Source: Rhodoblastus sp. (GTDB lineage Bacteria > Pseudomonadota > Alphaproteobacteria > Rhizobiales > Beijerinckiaceae). From it: DNA of 35,515 bases. The stretch is taken from NCBI RefSeq assembly GCF_019449565.1, contig NZ_JAGRPM010000042.1:1-35515 (forward strand), in the 5' to 3' direction. The notes under the pieces were generated by a model. The model searched no databases and was not told where the DNA came from. It saw only the letters and a list, made by a program, of their open reading frames with translations. The translations under genes were made by a program, and so were the position numbers. Below, one piece after another: positions 14,934-22,345 of this stretch. Numbering within the stretch: position 1 is the first letter of the stretch; the number at the start of each line of letters is the position of its first letter.

Positions 14934-15662
14934 TCAAATCCTGTTGTTGAACAAATTGCCTCGTTCGTCGGAACAGGCGGCTCTAAGCCGCGCCAGCGAC
15001 TCGGGCGAGTCGATATCTCGGCTTGTTATTATGGTCTTGGCCTTGTCCGCATCATTCAGGTCGGCATTGATCTGATCGTCAATTGCCCGCCTCAATTTCC
15101 GATCGGCGTCAGCAGCCGATTCGAAATTGGCCGACGCTTCGCGCAGGCGCGTCTTTACGTTCGCGGCGATGGTGGATTCCATGCCTGCCAATACCTGTTC
15201 CTGAATTCGCGCGTGCGCCTCAACGTGTTCGATGGCCGCCTTCTGCAAGCAAGCCTTTTCGCGGAGCTCCCGCGCGACATGGATCGTTCTCCTGCCGACC
15301 GCGATCCGGACTCGCACCGAATTTGCCCCTGCGCAGAAGACGTTCGACGCCATCCGGCTTACATGCATATCGATATCCGCCGTGAACAGAGTGGCCGACG
15401 TATACACCGCCATCAATGGCGCGTGCGCCTCCTTGCCGGCCTCGCGCGCAATCCGATCGAGTTCGTCCAGGCTCGTGTCGAAAACGGTCTCAACTGGCGC
15501 ATGCTGGATATCCACGGCGACTGCGGCGTCGTCATGCGCGTTGCACTGTGCCATGACTGGTCCAGCGAAAACCAGAGCCAGGAGGAGCGTGGCTGCGGAG
15601 AGCCGCGGACGCGATTCCGAGGTCCAGCAACCGCGAGGCCAAAGCGTGAGGCGTGAATTCAT
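14934..15662 (-). CDS. Secreted hypothetical protein with His/Glu motif
   Basis: From ATG 15662 the 242-residue product has a basic N-terminus, a hydrophobic core (LSAATLLLALVFAGPVMA) and a probable signal-peptidase site before QCNAHDD at about residue 38, so it is periplasmic or exported. The middle holds two-strand repeats (FTADIDMHVSRM, SVRVRIAVGRRTIHVAREL) and a segment AAIEHVEAHARIQEQVL, which resembles the conserved His/Glu helix of small secreted putative metallopeptidase-like proteins (HE..H) but is not a canonical HEXXH. The longer frame to 15851 is not preferred because the signal peptide would then be internal. Function unknown. Confidence 0.65.
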   Translation of the reverse strand: MNSRLTLWPRGCWTSESRPRLSAATLLLALVFAGPVMAQCNAHDDAAVAVDIQHAPVETVFDTSLDELDRIAREAGKEAHAPLMAVYTSATLFTADIDMHVSRMASNVFCAGANSVRVRIAVGRRTIHVARELREKACLQKAAIEHVEAHARIQEQVLAGMESTIAANVKTRLREASANFESAADADRKLRRAIDDQINADLNDADKAKTIITSRDIDSPESLARLRAACSDERGNLFNNRI

Positions 15663-16048
15663 GATGTGCTCATTCCCTATCGCCGTCCCGCGGATTGAAC
15701 GAAGCCGACTTCGTCGGCAATGCGACGTCAAGATTGCAGATAACTTGGCGCGTGTCATGGACTGTCCGCCATCCGTCGAGACGAATGATAGCGGCATTGA
15801 CGCCCGCCGTCCTCGGGGCATCGATCCATGGCGAAGGACGCCACGCGCCATGGGACATTGTTGGTTCGGTATATTCCGTCGAATGCCAAGACAAACACAC
15901 AGCTCGTGCGACCCGCAATGCGAAATTAACCGGCTGTAATCGTTGAGAGATGAATTTAGGCTTTTTCCATAACGCCAGTTGCAGCATTGGTCCCGGGTTC
16001 AGTACTTCCCCCCGATTCAGTGTCGGGCGCCCAAAGGCCGAATGACTG
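15663..16048. other. Intergenic region upstream of the secreted protein
   Basis: There is no supported gene. A perfect hairpin, GCCGAC (15704-15709) and GTCGGC (15713-15718) with a 3 nt loop, lies about 45 bases upstream of the minus-strand gene and could be an operator or an attenuator. Sequence near 16000 belongs to the flank of a transposase remnant. Confidence 0.35.
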
Positions 16049-16414
16049 ATGGCGCGGATGCGCGATTATCCGTTCACACTGCGCGGGCTGGTGAAGGAGC
16101 TCGCTGAGCGCGGGGTGCGCGTCGATTACCGCGCGGTCTGGACCTTAGCCCATGACGAGGGGGCTGAGCTTCAAAAAAACCGTATTCGCCAGCGAGCAAG
16201 CGCGCGCTGACGTCGCCCGTCGCCGGCTCCGTTGGAAAGCCCGGCAGGGCCGCGTCGATCCAACGCGGCTGGTGTTCATCGACGAGAGCTGCGACTGCAT
16301 TGACGCGCCCTTCGTCCTCGACGGGCCGATCAACGGCGCCGCCTTCCATCGCTACGTCCTCGAGATATCGTGGTGCTCGGCAATCTCGGCAACCACAAGA
16401 GAAAGGCCTGGTGA
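16049..16414 (+). pseudogene. IS630-family transposase remnant
   Basis: Three pieces in two frames together spell an IS630 transposase: DYPFTLRGLVKELAERGV with YRAVWTLAHDEG (frame of 16049), then GLSFKKTVFASEQARADVA and RLVFIDES (frame of 16152; the first catalytic Asp), and finally DIVVLGNLGNHKRKA (frame of 16364; the second Asp position reads Gly). About 35 residues between FIDES and DAPFVLDGPING are deleted. At least two frameshifts and a stop follow, and no terminal repeats are visible. It is an old, dead insertion. Confidence 0.8.
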
Positions 16415-16530
16415 GACCAGCCATCCGCCGCTCGACCCAGGACGTCAGTTCCAACCGTCCGTAAAGTCGAGTAAAATCTTCAACAGACTGGCTCCGCGGC
16501 TGATCGGCCGCGGTATCACTCAGGTGATGG

Positions 16531-16812
16531 ATGATCGCCGCTCGGAAGGTTATCTCGGCTATCTGCGTGACCGCCGTCGTCTCGGGTTGCGCGAGCTATC
16601 AGCCGGAGCCCATCTCGCCGGCCGACAATGCGCGCGCGCTCGACGGCCGCGCGCTGGAAGACCAGCGCCTCCATGACTTTCTCGCGGCGGAGATCGACGA
16701 CGACGCCGGGCGTGACCCGGCCCAAAGCTGGGATCTCCCGACGCTCACCCTCGCGGCCCTCTATTTCCACCCCGAGATCGCGATCGCGCGGGCGAAGCTG
16801 GCGGGCGCGTCT
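16531..16812 (+). pseudogene. TolC-family outer-membrane efflux lipoprotein, N-terminal fragment
   Basis: The frame starts with a lipoprotein signal (MIAARKVISAICVTAVVSGC; lipobox VVSGC, Cys20) followed by SYQPEPISPADNARALDGR and the helical start LTLAALYFHPEIAIARAKLAGA, which is the N-terminus of the TolC-like component of heavy-metal efflux operons. Beyond residue ~94 the homology ends and multicopper-oxidase sequence begins in another frame. The protein would normally be ~430-480 residues. The rest, and whatever genes lay between, was deleted. Confidence 0.8.
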
Positions 16813-16829
16813 CTCGCCGACGACAGCCA

Positions 16830-17062
16830 TAATCGGGACGAGCCGCGCGGCCGACGGCATGACCGGATCGGGGCAGTTCGGCCCCATCGAGATGGGCGGG
16901 ATGTTCACGGTCATGAAGGTTCGCGAGGGGCTCGCACATGACGATTACGTCGATCCGGGGCCCTACAAACATCCGGAGGGAAGTGTCGCGCGTGAAGTGA
17001 AAGCCGCGATGGGACCGCCCATCGAGAGGGAGCCGCGCGCCGGCGCCAAGAGCGCCGGCTGA
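16830..17062 (+). pseudogene. Multicopper oxidase (CopA-like), C-terminal fragment
   Basis: In the frame ending at 17062 the sequence GSGQFGPIEMGGMFTVMKVRE, then DDYVDPGPYKHPEGSVA, is the C-terminal end typical of cupredoxin-type periplasmic multicopper oxidases of copper-resistance operons, where a Met-rich stretch and a final ...DPGwY.HP.Gt.A tail occur. Everything upstream, including all copper ligands, is missing. It abuts the TolC fragment through an internal deletion, so both belonged to one copper operon that still continues with the CusF-like gene. Confidence 0.75.
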
Positions 17063-17100
17063 AAGCCCCTGAAGCGCCGGGATATATCAAGGAGGACGCC

Positions 17101-17397
17101 ATGCTTCGCAAGCTCATCGCTGCCACGTCCATCGCAATCTCGTTGATCGCAACCGCCGCGCCATCATTCGCACAGTCGGAAATGGTGAATGGCGAGGTCA
17201 AGAATATCGACGCCTCCGCCGGCAAGATCACGTTGAAACATGGACCGATCAAGAAGTTGGATATGGATCAAAGCATGACCATGGTGTTTCGGGTCCAGGA
17301 TCCATCAATGCTCAGCCAGGTGAAAGTCGGCGACAAGGTTCAGTTCGACGCCGACCGTGTGAATGGACAAATCACCGACGCCGATCCGGGACCCTAA
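17101..17397 (+). CDS. CusF-like periplasmic copper-binding protein
   Basis: A 98-residue exported protein: signal peptide ~1-24 (ending PSFAQS), then a small five-stranded OB-like domain with VNGEVKNIDASAGKITLKHGPIKKLDMDQSMTMVFRV. The His in LKHGPI and the Met pair in the S-M-T-M-V-F segment are the Cu(I)/Ag(I) ligands of the CusF family; the tryptophan of E. coli CusF is not present at the equivalent place. CusF-type proteins carry metal to the CusABC efflux pump or buffer it in the periplasm. The AAGGAGGA site lies 6 bases upstream. It is intact although the upstream oxidase is destroyed. Confidence 0.88.
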   Translation: MLRKLIAATSIAISLIATAAPSFAQSEMVNGEVKNIDASAGKITLKHGPIKKLDMDQSMTMVFRVQDPSMLSQVKVGDKVQFDADRVNGQITDADPGP

Positions 17398-17480
17398 AAA
17401 ACCCCTAAAGATCGCCCATGTTGGGGGATATGGATCGGTAACCCGAATGGCGAGATAGCTTGATCGAAGAGGATCCGAAG

Positions 17481-17930
17481 ATGGCTCGTCTGAGGTGGGG
17501 CCGCCTTGCATTCTGGGTCATGGCGGCGCTCGTCGCCGCCATGATGGCGCTTGGCCCGAGTACCGCCGAGGCGCATCCGGTCCACGACGATCCCCATCCG
17601 GCGTCCGAGACCTTCGTCACGACGGCGGCGGCTTCCTATATCGGCGCAATTGATTTGGCGTCGGTTTCATCCGCGACAGAAAAGGCGCGATCGGAAACCG
17701 TAGTTTTGGCAAGTATCGCTATGGGAGCGGACCTTTGCCGTGATGAGCGTGACGCGCGCGGTTGCTGCCTGACGGATTCATGCTGCTGTCCTTCGGCCTG
17801 TCTCGTCAGCCTCGGCCCCCAAGATAATCCGCCGGAAGAATATTTCGTGACTTTATTCGCCCGATCGGGCGGATTTCCCCGCGGCGTTGATCCCGCATCC
17901 CTCTTAAGGCCGCCACAGCCGATCGCCTGA
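17481..17930 (+). CDS. Secreted His/Cys-rich protein, possible metal binder
   Basis: From ATG 17481 (149 residues) the product has an N-terminal hydrophobic segment (WVMAALVAAMMALGPSTAEA) and, after cleavage, begins HPVHDDPHP, a His-rich start. Near residue 95 it has a dense cysteine cluster (RGCCLTDSCCCPSACL), seven Cys in 16 residues with one more shortly before. The position in a copper gene cluster suggests copper binding or sensing in the periplasm. The build resembles DUF2946-type small copper-cluster proteins, but I am not certain of the family. A TTG start at 17460 is possible. Confidence 0.65.
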   Translation: MARLRWGRLAFWVMAALVAAMMALGPSTAEAHPVHDDPHPASETFVTTAAASYIGAIDLASVSSATEKARSETVVLASIAMGADLCRDERDARGCCLTDSCCCPSACLVSLGPQDNPPEEYFVTLFARSGGFPRGVDPASLLRPPQPIA

Positions 17931-18088
17931 ACGCGCTTTGCCGGCTACAGGCCCGCACGACGGCTTCGGCCACGTTCGCGGGCGGGCTGCTTCCACCACC
18001 GCTCATGTCGGGCAGACCGGCGCCCACCCGGCTCGGGTTCAGCGCGCCGTCAATCCCGTCGCTAGACATGTCAATCGAGGACAATCCC

Positions 18089-18322
18089 ATGTCACGCAAA
18101 CTCTTGATCCTGGCAGCCGCGCTCTCGCTGCCCGCTGCTTCCGCCAATGCATTCCATTCCGGCAAAGCCCCGGCCGTGGATTCAGGCGTTCGGCATGAAC
18201 GCGCAAGCTATTGCGCGAACAACCATTATCGCTGTCTGCAAAAGGAAGGCCCGTGGAGCCGCCGCTATCCCTCGCAGTGGAATCAATGCGAGATTAGCTA
18301 CGATCAGTGCATGAGACATTGA
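18089..18322 (+). CDS. Small exported protein with twin CX6C motif
   Basis: A 77-residue protein with a clear signal peptide (MSRKLLILAAALSLPAASANA) and a ~56-residue mature part containing exactly four cysteines in two CX6C pairs (CANNHYRC and CEISYDQC) separated by 19 residues, with Trp/Tyr/His around them. This helical-hairpin-like spacing suggests two disulfides or a metal site. Longer in-frame starts upstream would bury the signal peptide. It lies in the copper cluster, 159 bases after the previous gene, and is followed by a strong terminator. No family name is known to me. Confidence 0.7.
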   Translation: MSRKLLILAAALSLPAASANAFHSGKAPAVDSGVRHERASYCANNHYRCLQKEGPWSRRYPSQWNQCEISYDQCMRH

Positions 18323-18409
18323 ACGTCGCCGCTCACAAGGCGGAGGTCGTTGTCCCCTGTGGGCGGTGACAGTCCTGAAACCGGCCGCCGCTCGCTCAAC
18401 CTGTCAAGC

Positions 18410-18437
18410 GGGAAGCAGGGCAAAGTGCTTCCCTTTT
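18410..18437 (+). terminator. Rho-independent terminator
   Basis: GGGAAGCA (18410-18417) pairs perfectly with TGCTTCCC (18426-18433) across an 8 nt loop and is followed by TTTT. It closes the CusF to twin-CX6C gene group. Confidence 0.75.
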
Positions 18438-18507
18438 CGTCGCGCCGGGCGCCGCGGGCGGGAGGACGAAAGAGATTGCGGATAGTAACCAACAAGTGAG
18501 AGGTCAA

Positions 18508-18780
18508 ATGAAACGGAAAATTCAACTGGTGGCGCTCGCTGCCGTTGTTTTGAACGGATTCCCAATCGGGGGCGCGTGGGCTCATGCGCATCTGAAAAAC
18601 GCGATCCTGGCGCCCGACTCCGTCGTCGCGACCGCGCCGCAGGAAGTCCGGATTGAGTTCAGTGAAAAAGTCGAGATGAGCATGTCGGCGCGCTCCTCGC
18701 GCAGCGATCTCCCGTACTGGTCGCACATTTCTCGGCAAAGAAGCCCGCCAGCGTCGAATGTCGCCGGTTCGGGCACCTAG
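18508..18780 (+). pseudogene. CopC-like copper resistance protein, truncated
   Basis: The frame encodes a signal peptide (MKRKIQLVALAAVVLNGF...GGAWA) and the first ~30 mature residues of CopC/YobA: AHAHLKNAILAPDSVVATAPQEVRIEFSEKVE, with the N-terminal His of the Cu(II) site (AHAH). After EKVEMSMS the family match ends; the remaining ~30 residues are Ser/Arg-rich, and the later conserved parts (the ..Y.V.W...S.DGH...G...F.V end with the other copper ligands) are absent. The gene is cut by a deletion or insertion, so copper binding is unlikely. Confidence 0.75.
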
Positions 18781-18874
18781 TTTGGAATTCTTCTAAGGAA
18801 GAGCATTTCGTTTGCGCGCCGGACGCGCTACCACGAAAAAGGATCATGCGATCCTCGAAAAAACCGGAAACCTG

Positions 18875-19771
18875 ATGCCCGTGTCCAAGCGTCCCTTCGC
18901 CATGTCCTTTGCGGCCTTTAGCCTTTTCTCCGCCGTCCCTTCCTCGTTCGCCCAGGAGGTGCGAGTCGGCCGCTATTACGAGCTTGAGACCAAATATCTG
19001 TTCGGCTTCACCGAGGGCGCGGACATTGGCGTTCAGGGCGAAAAGGAGATTGAGTCCGAAACCAAGGCCGGGCTCGGGATGCGCGGCGGCAAATTCCGCG
19101 CCGTCGAGCAGGAACTGGCATTCGATAATTACACCTCGCAATATTGGATGTACGAGTTCGCCGTCCACGGCTTGTGGAACCAGATCAATAATGTCGAAGG
19201 TCTCGACAATCGCAATAGCGCCAATTTCTTGGGCCTGTCGTGGAAGCCGAAATTCCTGATCGTCGGGCGTGGACCCGGCAGCCCGATCGGCCTGTCGATC
19301 TCAATTGAGCCGGAATGGGGCAAGATCGACGGAACCGGCGGCGGCCATGAAACCAGTTTCAGCATGGAGACGCGCCTCGCCGCCGACACCGAACTCATCC
19401 CGAATATGCTTTACGCCGCAATCAACCTGATCTACGAACCGGAGGTCAGCCGCGCGCCGGGCGACGCGAACTGGAGCCGCGCCTCGGGTTTTGGCGCGAC
19501 CGCCGCCATGGCCTATCGCGTGACGCCGAAGGTCACGCTCGGCGGCGAGGCCGAATATTATCGCGCCTATGAGGGCTTCGGTTGCAACACGCTCGACGGT
19601 TCCGCGTTCTATCTCGGCCCGACCCTGCACGTTCAGTTCACTCCGAAGGTCTTCCTCAACGCCGCTTGGTCGACCCAGGTCGCCGGCCATGCCGCCGGCG
19701 AGCCGGGCAATCTCGACCTAACCAATTTCCCACGCCAGCGCGCCCTTCTCGGGCTCCACTACGAATTCTGA
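18875..19771 (+). CDS. Outer-membrane beta-barrel protein of the iron-uptake operon
   Basis: A 298-residue protein from ATG 18875 with a signal peptide (RPFAMSFAAFSLFSAVPSSFA) and a mature chain of alternating amphipathic strands (VRVGRYYELETKYLFGF, YWMYEFAVHGLWNQI, LSISIEPEWG, TLHVQFTPKVFLNAAW) ending in the aromatic LLGLHYEF, the C-terminal Phe signature read by the BAM complex. It is followed after 32 bases by a cupredoxin gene and then an FTR1 permease, so it probably provides the outer-membrane passage or a structural function for the same metal-uptake system. The exact family is not named. Confidence 0.75.
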   Translation: MPVSKRPFAMSFAAFSLFSAVPSSFAQEVRVGRYYELETKYLFGFTEGADIGVQGEKEIESETKAGLGMRGGKFRAVEQELAFDNYTSQYWMYEFAVHGLWNQINNVEGLDNRNSANFLGLSWKPKFLIVGRGPGSPIGLSISIEPEWGKIDGTGGGHETSFSMETRLAADTELIPNMLYAAINLIYEPEVSRAPGDANWSRASGFGATAAMAYRVTPKVTLGGEAEYYRAYEGFGCNTLDGSAFYLGPTLHVQFTPKVFLNAAWSTQVAGHAAGEPGNLDLTNFPRQRALLGLHYEF

Positions 19772-19803
19772 CCTCGGGCCTGCTTTTTTACTGGGAGAAG
19801 ACA

Positions 19804-20133
19804 ATGAAAACCGTCAGACTTTCCGCCGCTCTTGCCCTTTCCCTGCTGTTGGCGGCGCCGGCTTTGGCGCAACAGGCCGTCCAAATCACCATCAAGGGCC
19901 ATAAATTCTCGCCCGCCCAGCCGCATGCCCCGGCCAATCAGGCCTTCACCATCGTCGTGAAGAACCTCGATTCGACCGCCGCTGAATTCGAAAGCAAGTC
20001 CCTGCGGGTCGAAAAGGTCGTGGCGCCGGGCGCTCAGGTCTCCATGCAGATTCGTCCGCTCAATCCCGGCCATTACGCTTTCTTCGACGATTTCCACCAG
20101 GACACGACCGAAGGCGAACTGATCGTCGAATAA
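19804..20133 (+). CDS. Periplasmic cupredoxin-domain protein (FtrB/EfeO-like)
   Basis: A 109-residue exported protein: signal peptide ~1-22 (LLLAAPALAQ) and one cupredoxin-1 domain (VQITIKGHKFSP, QAFTIVVKNLDSTAAEFES, PGHYAFFDDFH). It keeps the Greek-key pattern but lacks the usual C..H..M type-1 copper set; acidic and Met/His residues (AAEFES, FFDDFHQD) replace them. This fits the small cupredoxins of FTR1 iron systems, which oxidise or hand over Fe(II). Direct coupling with the permease 11 bases downstream supports that role. It starts at 19804 after GGGAGAAG. Confidence 0.85.
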   Translation: MKTVRLSAALALSLLLAAPALAQQAVQITIKGHKFSPAQPHAPANQAFTIVVKNLDSTAAEFESKSLRVEKVVAPGAQVSMQIRPLNPGHYAFFDDFHQDTTEGELIVE

Positions 20134-20144
20134 GGATTTAAGAG

Positions 20145-20981
20145 ATGCTCGGCGCGTTGATCATTGTCTTCCGCGAAGTCATCGAGGCCGGCCTGATCGT
20201 CGGCATCGTAATGGCGGTCACCCGCGGCGCGCCTGGGCGCGGTGCTTTTGTCGCGGGCGGACTAGCCGGCGGCCTGATCGGCGCGTCCCTGGTCGCAGCT
20301 TTCGCCGGCGCGCTGGCCGAAGCCTTCTCAGGAGCCGGCGCGGAATTGTTCAACGCCGCAATCCTGGCGCTCGCGGTCGTCATGCTCGCCTGGCACAATA
20401 TCTGGATGGCGAGCCATGGCCGCGAAATGGCGGCCAATTTGCGTAGCGTCGGGCAGGCGGTCGTAGAAGGCTCCAAGACCATGACCGCCCTCGCCGTGGT
20501 CGTCGCGGTGGCCGTCCTGCGCGAGGGATCCGAAGTCGTGCTCTTCCTTTACGGCATCGCGGCCTCGGGCTCGGCCGGCTTTGGCGACCTGCTGCTTGGC
20601 GGCGTGCTCGGGCTGGGGCTCGGCGCCCTCCTGTCCCTGCTGATGTTCTATGGCCTGGTCGCGATTCCGGCGCGGCATCTCTTCGCCGTCACGACGGCGC
20701 TGATCACCTTCCTCGCCGCCGGCATGGCCGCGCAATGCGTGGTTTTCTTGCAGCAGGCGGCCTGGATCACCGCTCTTTCCGGCACGCTATGGGACACGTC
20801 GGGCGTCCTGCGTGACGATTCCATCCCCGGCAAGGTCGCCCATGTCTTGTTCGGTTATGTCGATCAGCCATCGGGCGCGCAAGCTCTGATCTATTTCCTG
20901 ACCCTTGCGGGAATCTTCGTCGCGACCCGACTGGCGGCGCCGGCGCGCCCTGCCCCGCGTCCCGTTCGGGGGACCGTCTGA
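20145..20981 (+). CDS. FTR1-family iron permease
   Basis: A 278-residue polytopic membrane protein with about seven hydrophobic helices. Two copies of the iron-binding R-E-x-x-E helix are visible: FREVIEAGLIVG near the N-terminus (residues ~9-13) and LREGSEVVLFLYG (~126-130), the signature of yeast Ftr1p and bacterial EfeU/FtrC. It transports ferric iron delivered or oxidised by the periplasmic partner. The conserved W-D-T-S-G/SGLL-like segment (LWDTSGVLRDDS) and the C-terminal YF.TL helix are also present. It is the last gene of a three-gene operon (outer-membrane protein, cupredoxin, permease) and looks intact. Confidence 0.92.
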   Translation: MLGALIIVFREVIEAGLIVGIVMAVTRGAPGRGAFVAGGLAGGLIGASLVAAFAGALAEAFSGAGAELFNAAILALAVVMLAWHNIWMASHGREMAANLRSVGQAVVEGSKTMTALAVVVAVAVLREGSEVVLFLYGIAASGSAGFGDLLLGGVLGLGLGALLSLLMFYGLVAIPARHLFAVTTALITFLAAGMAAQCVVFLQQAAWITALSGTLWDTSGVLRDDSIPGKVAHVLFGYVDQPSGAQALIYFLTLAGIFVATRLAAPARPAPRPVRGTV

Positions 20982-21582
20982 ACTGGCTTCGCTTATTCAC
21001 GCCGGCAGCAACAGGCCCATACAATAAGCCCGAAACGGAGAAGCGCGATCGGCGTGCCCCGGAGCCGCCGACAAACGCCCCAAGTCGCGATTCACTCTCC
21101 GCCGCCTGCGCTCCCAAATTCAGGTTCGTCTCCCACGAGATTGAATCTTCTACTCTTACATGCATCGCGCATTTTATGACACAGTAAGACTAGTCTCATG
21201 GTGCGAAAGCCGTGCAATCCGGCATGAGTATCCGGACAGAATCTTTGAAAATGGTTAAGAATCGCGTCTTGAGAAGTAGCGAAGAATCCTGTGCCGTCGC
21301 CGATCACATGGCGGCGATCGACGGGAACGGGCCACTTGTATCTCCTCGGGGGCTGATTGGAGTTGCGTTTCTTGCGACCGCCCATTTGGCGGCGCAGCCG
21401 TTTTTGGCCGACCTGCCGGCCTCGCGCCGTGCGATTCCGCGCCGCAGTCAAGCCATTTGAAACTGCGTTCTCATTTTCGCCGCTATCCCATGGAAATTTC
21501 AGAACAAATGCGGTGATGAGAATAGAGGCCATGGCTTGCGCGCCAACGCGAATTCCGGTGTCGTTGCGAGGGAAGAGGGATA
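20982..21582. other. 600 bp intergenic region between FTR1 and LuxR genes
   Basis: There is no supported gene; frames on either strand lack protein-like features. The middle part (about 21130-21260) is relatively AT-rich (TTTTATGACACAGTAAGACTAG) and probably holds regulatory sequence or the remains of a lost gene. I saw no luxI-type synthase gene here and no convincing lux box. Confidence 0.4.
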
Positions 21583-22311
21583 TTGGGCAAGAGTTTCGAG
21601 CGTACATGGCAGTTCATTGAAGAAATCGAAAGTGCGGGCGATGCAGCGGGAATCCAGCGTTCTCTTTTGCAGATCGCCGAACAATACGGGTTCAGCTCAG
21701 TGTTCGCCGGGATCGTGCCGACAGCCCGCACGTCACCCGAGGAAATCGTATCGCGGATCCTATTCCAGCGTTTCCCGTCGGAATGGGCCGGCCGCTACCA
21801 CGACCGCGGTTATGTTTTTCGTGATCCGATCGTGCATCGCCTGCAGGGCGATCGAACTCCCTTCGATTGGGAAGAGGCCTACAACTCATGTCCGGCTGCG
21901 GAGGACGTCGCCCTGATCAAGGGCGAGGCGGCGGAATTCGGCCTACGCGAAGGCTATGTGGTTCCCGTGTCGACACTCGACGGAAGCCTCGCGGCGGTGT
22001 CGTTCGGCGGCTCTAACGCTGACGTCGACGCGGAGGGCCGCGCCCTGCTCGGCTTCGCCGCCAGTTACGCGGTCGGCGCCTTTCTTCACCACCGGGAAAG
22101 CCGCCGGCGTCTCCTCGGCAAGGTCAGCCCGCAGGAATTCGACTGCCTGCTCTGGGCGGCGGAGGGCAAGACGGATTGGGAAATCGCCGTCATCCTCGGC
22201 ATCTCGACGTCGACGGTGGTCAAACACCTCCTCTCCGCCCGCGAAAAACTCGGCGCCGTGACCAAGGGCCATGCGATCGCCATCGCCTTGCGGATGAAGC
22301 TGCTGCGCTGA
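21583..22311 (+). CDS. LuxR-family regulator with autoinducer-binding domain
   Basis: A 242-residue protein from a TTG start (GGGAAGAGGGA upstream); no ATG exists early enough to include the conserved N-terminus. Residues ~20-165 match the acyl-homoserine-lactone-binding domain, with the ligand-pocket residues in WAGRYHDRGYVFRDPIV (W, Y, D and P) and PFDWEEA (the second W) and the late EFGLREGYVVPV block. Residues ~175-242 are a GerE-type HTH (LLWAAEGKTDWEIAVILGISTSTVVKHL). It is a LuxR solo in this window, since no synthase is adjacent. It is convergent with the relaxase gene, so it could link mobilization to cell density; that is inference. Confidence 0.9.
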   Translation: MGKSFERTWQFIEEIESAGDAAGIQRSLLQIAEQYGFSSVFAGIVPTARTSPEEIVSRILFQRFPSEWAGRYHDRGYVFRDPIVHRLQGDRTPFDWEEAYNSCPAAEDVALIKGEAAEFGLREGYVVPVSTLDGSLAAVSFGGSNADVDAEGRALLGFAASYAVGAFLHHRESRRRLLGKVSPQEFDCLLWAAEGKTDWEIAVILGISTSTVVKHLLSAREKLGAVTKGHAIAIALRMKLLR

Positions 22312-22345
22312 ATTCATATCCGACGCCGACGTTTCCTATCGTGCG

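Noticed and set aside
14563..14937. 124-residue minus-strand frame opposite the AtpG fragment
   Set aside because: It is antisense to the gamma-subunit homology and Ala/Ser/Arg-rich without structure.
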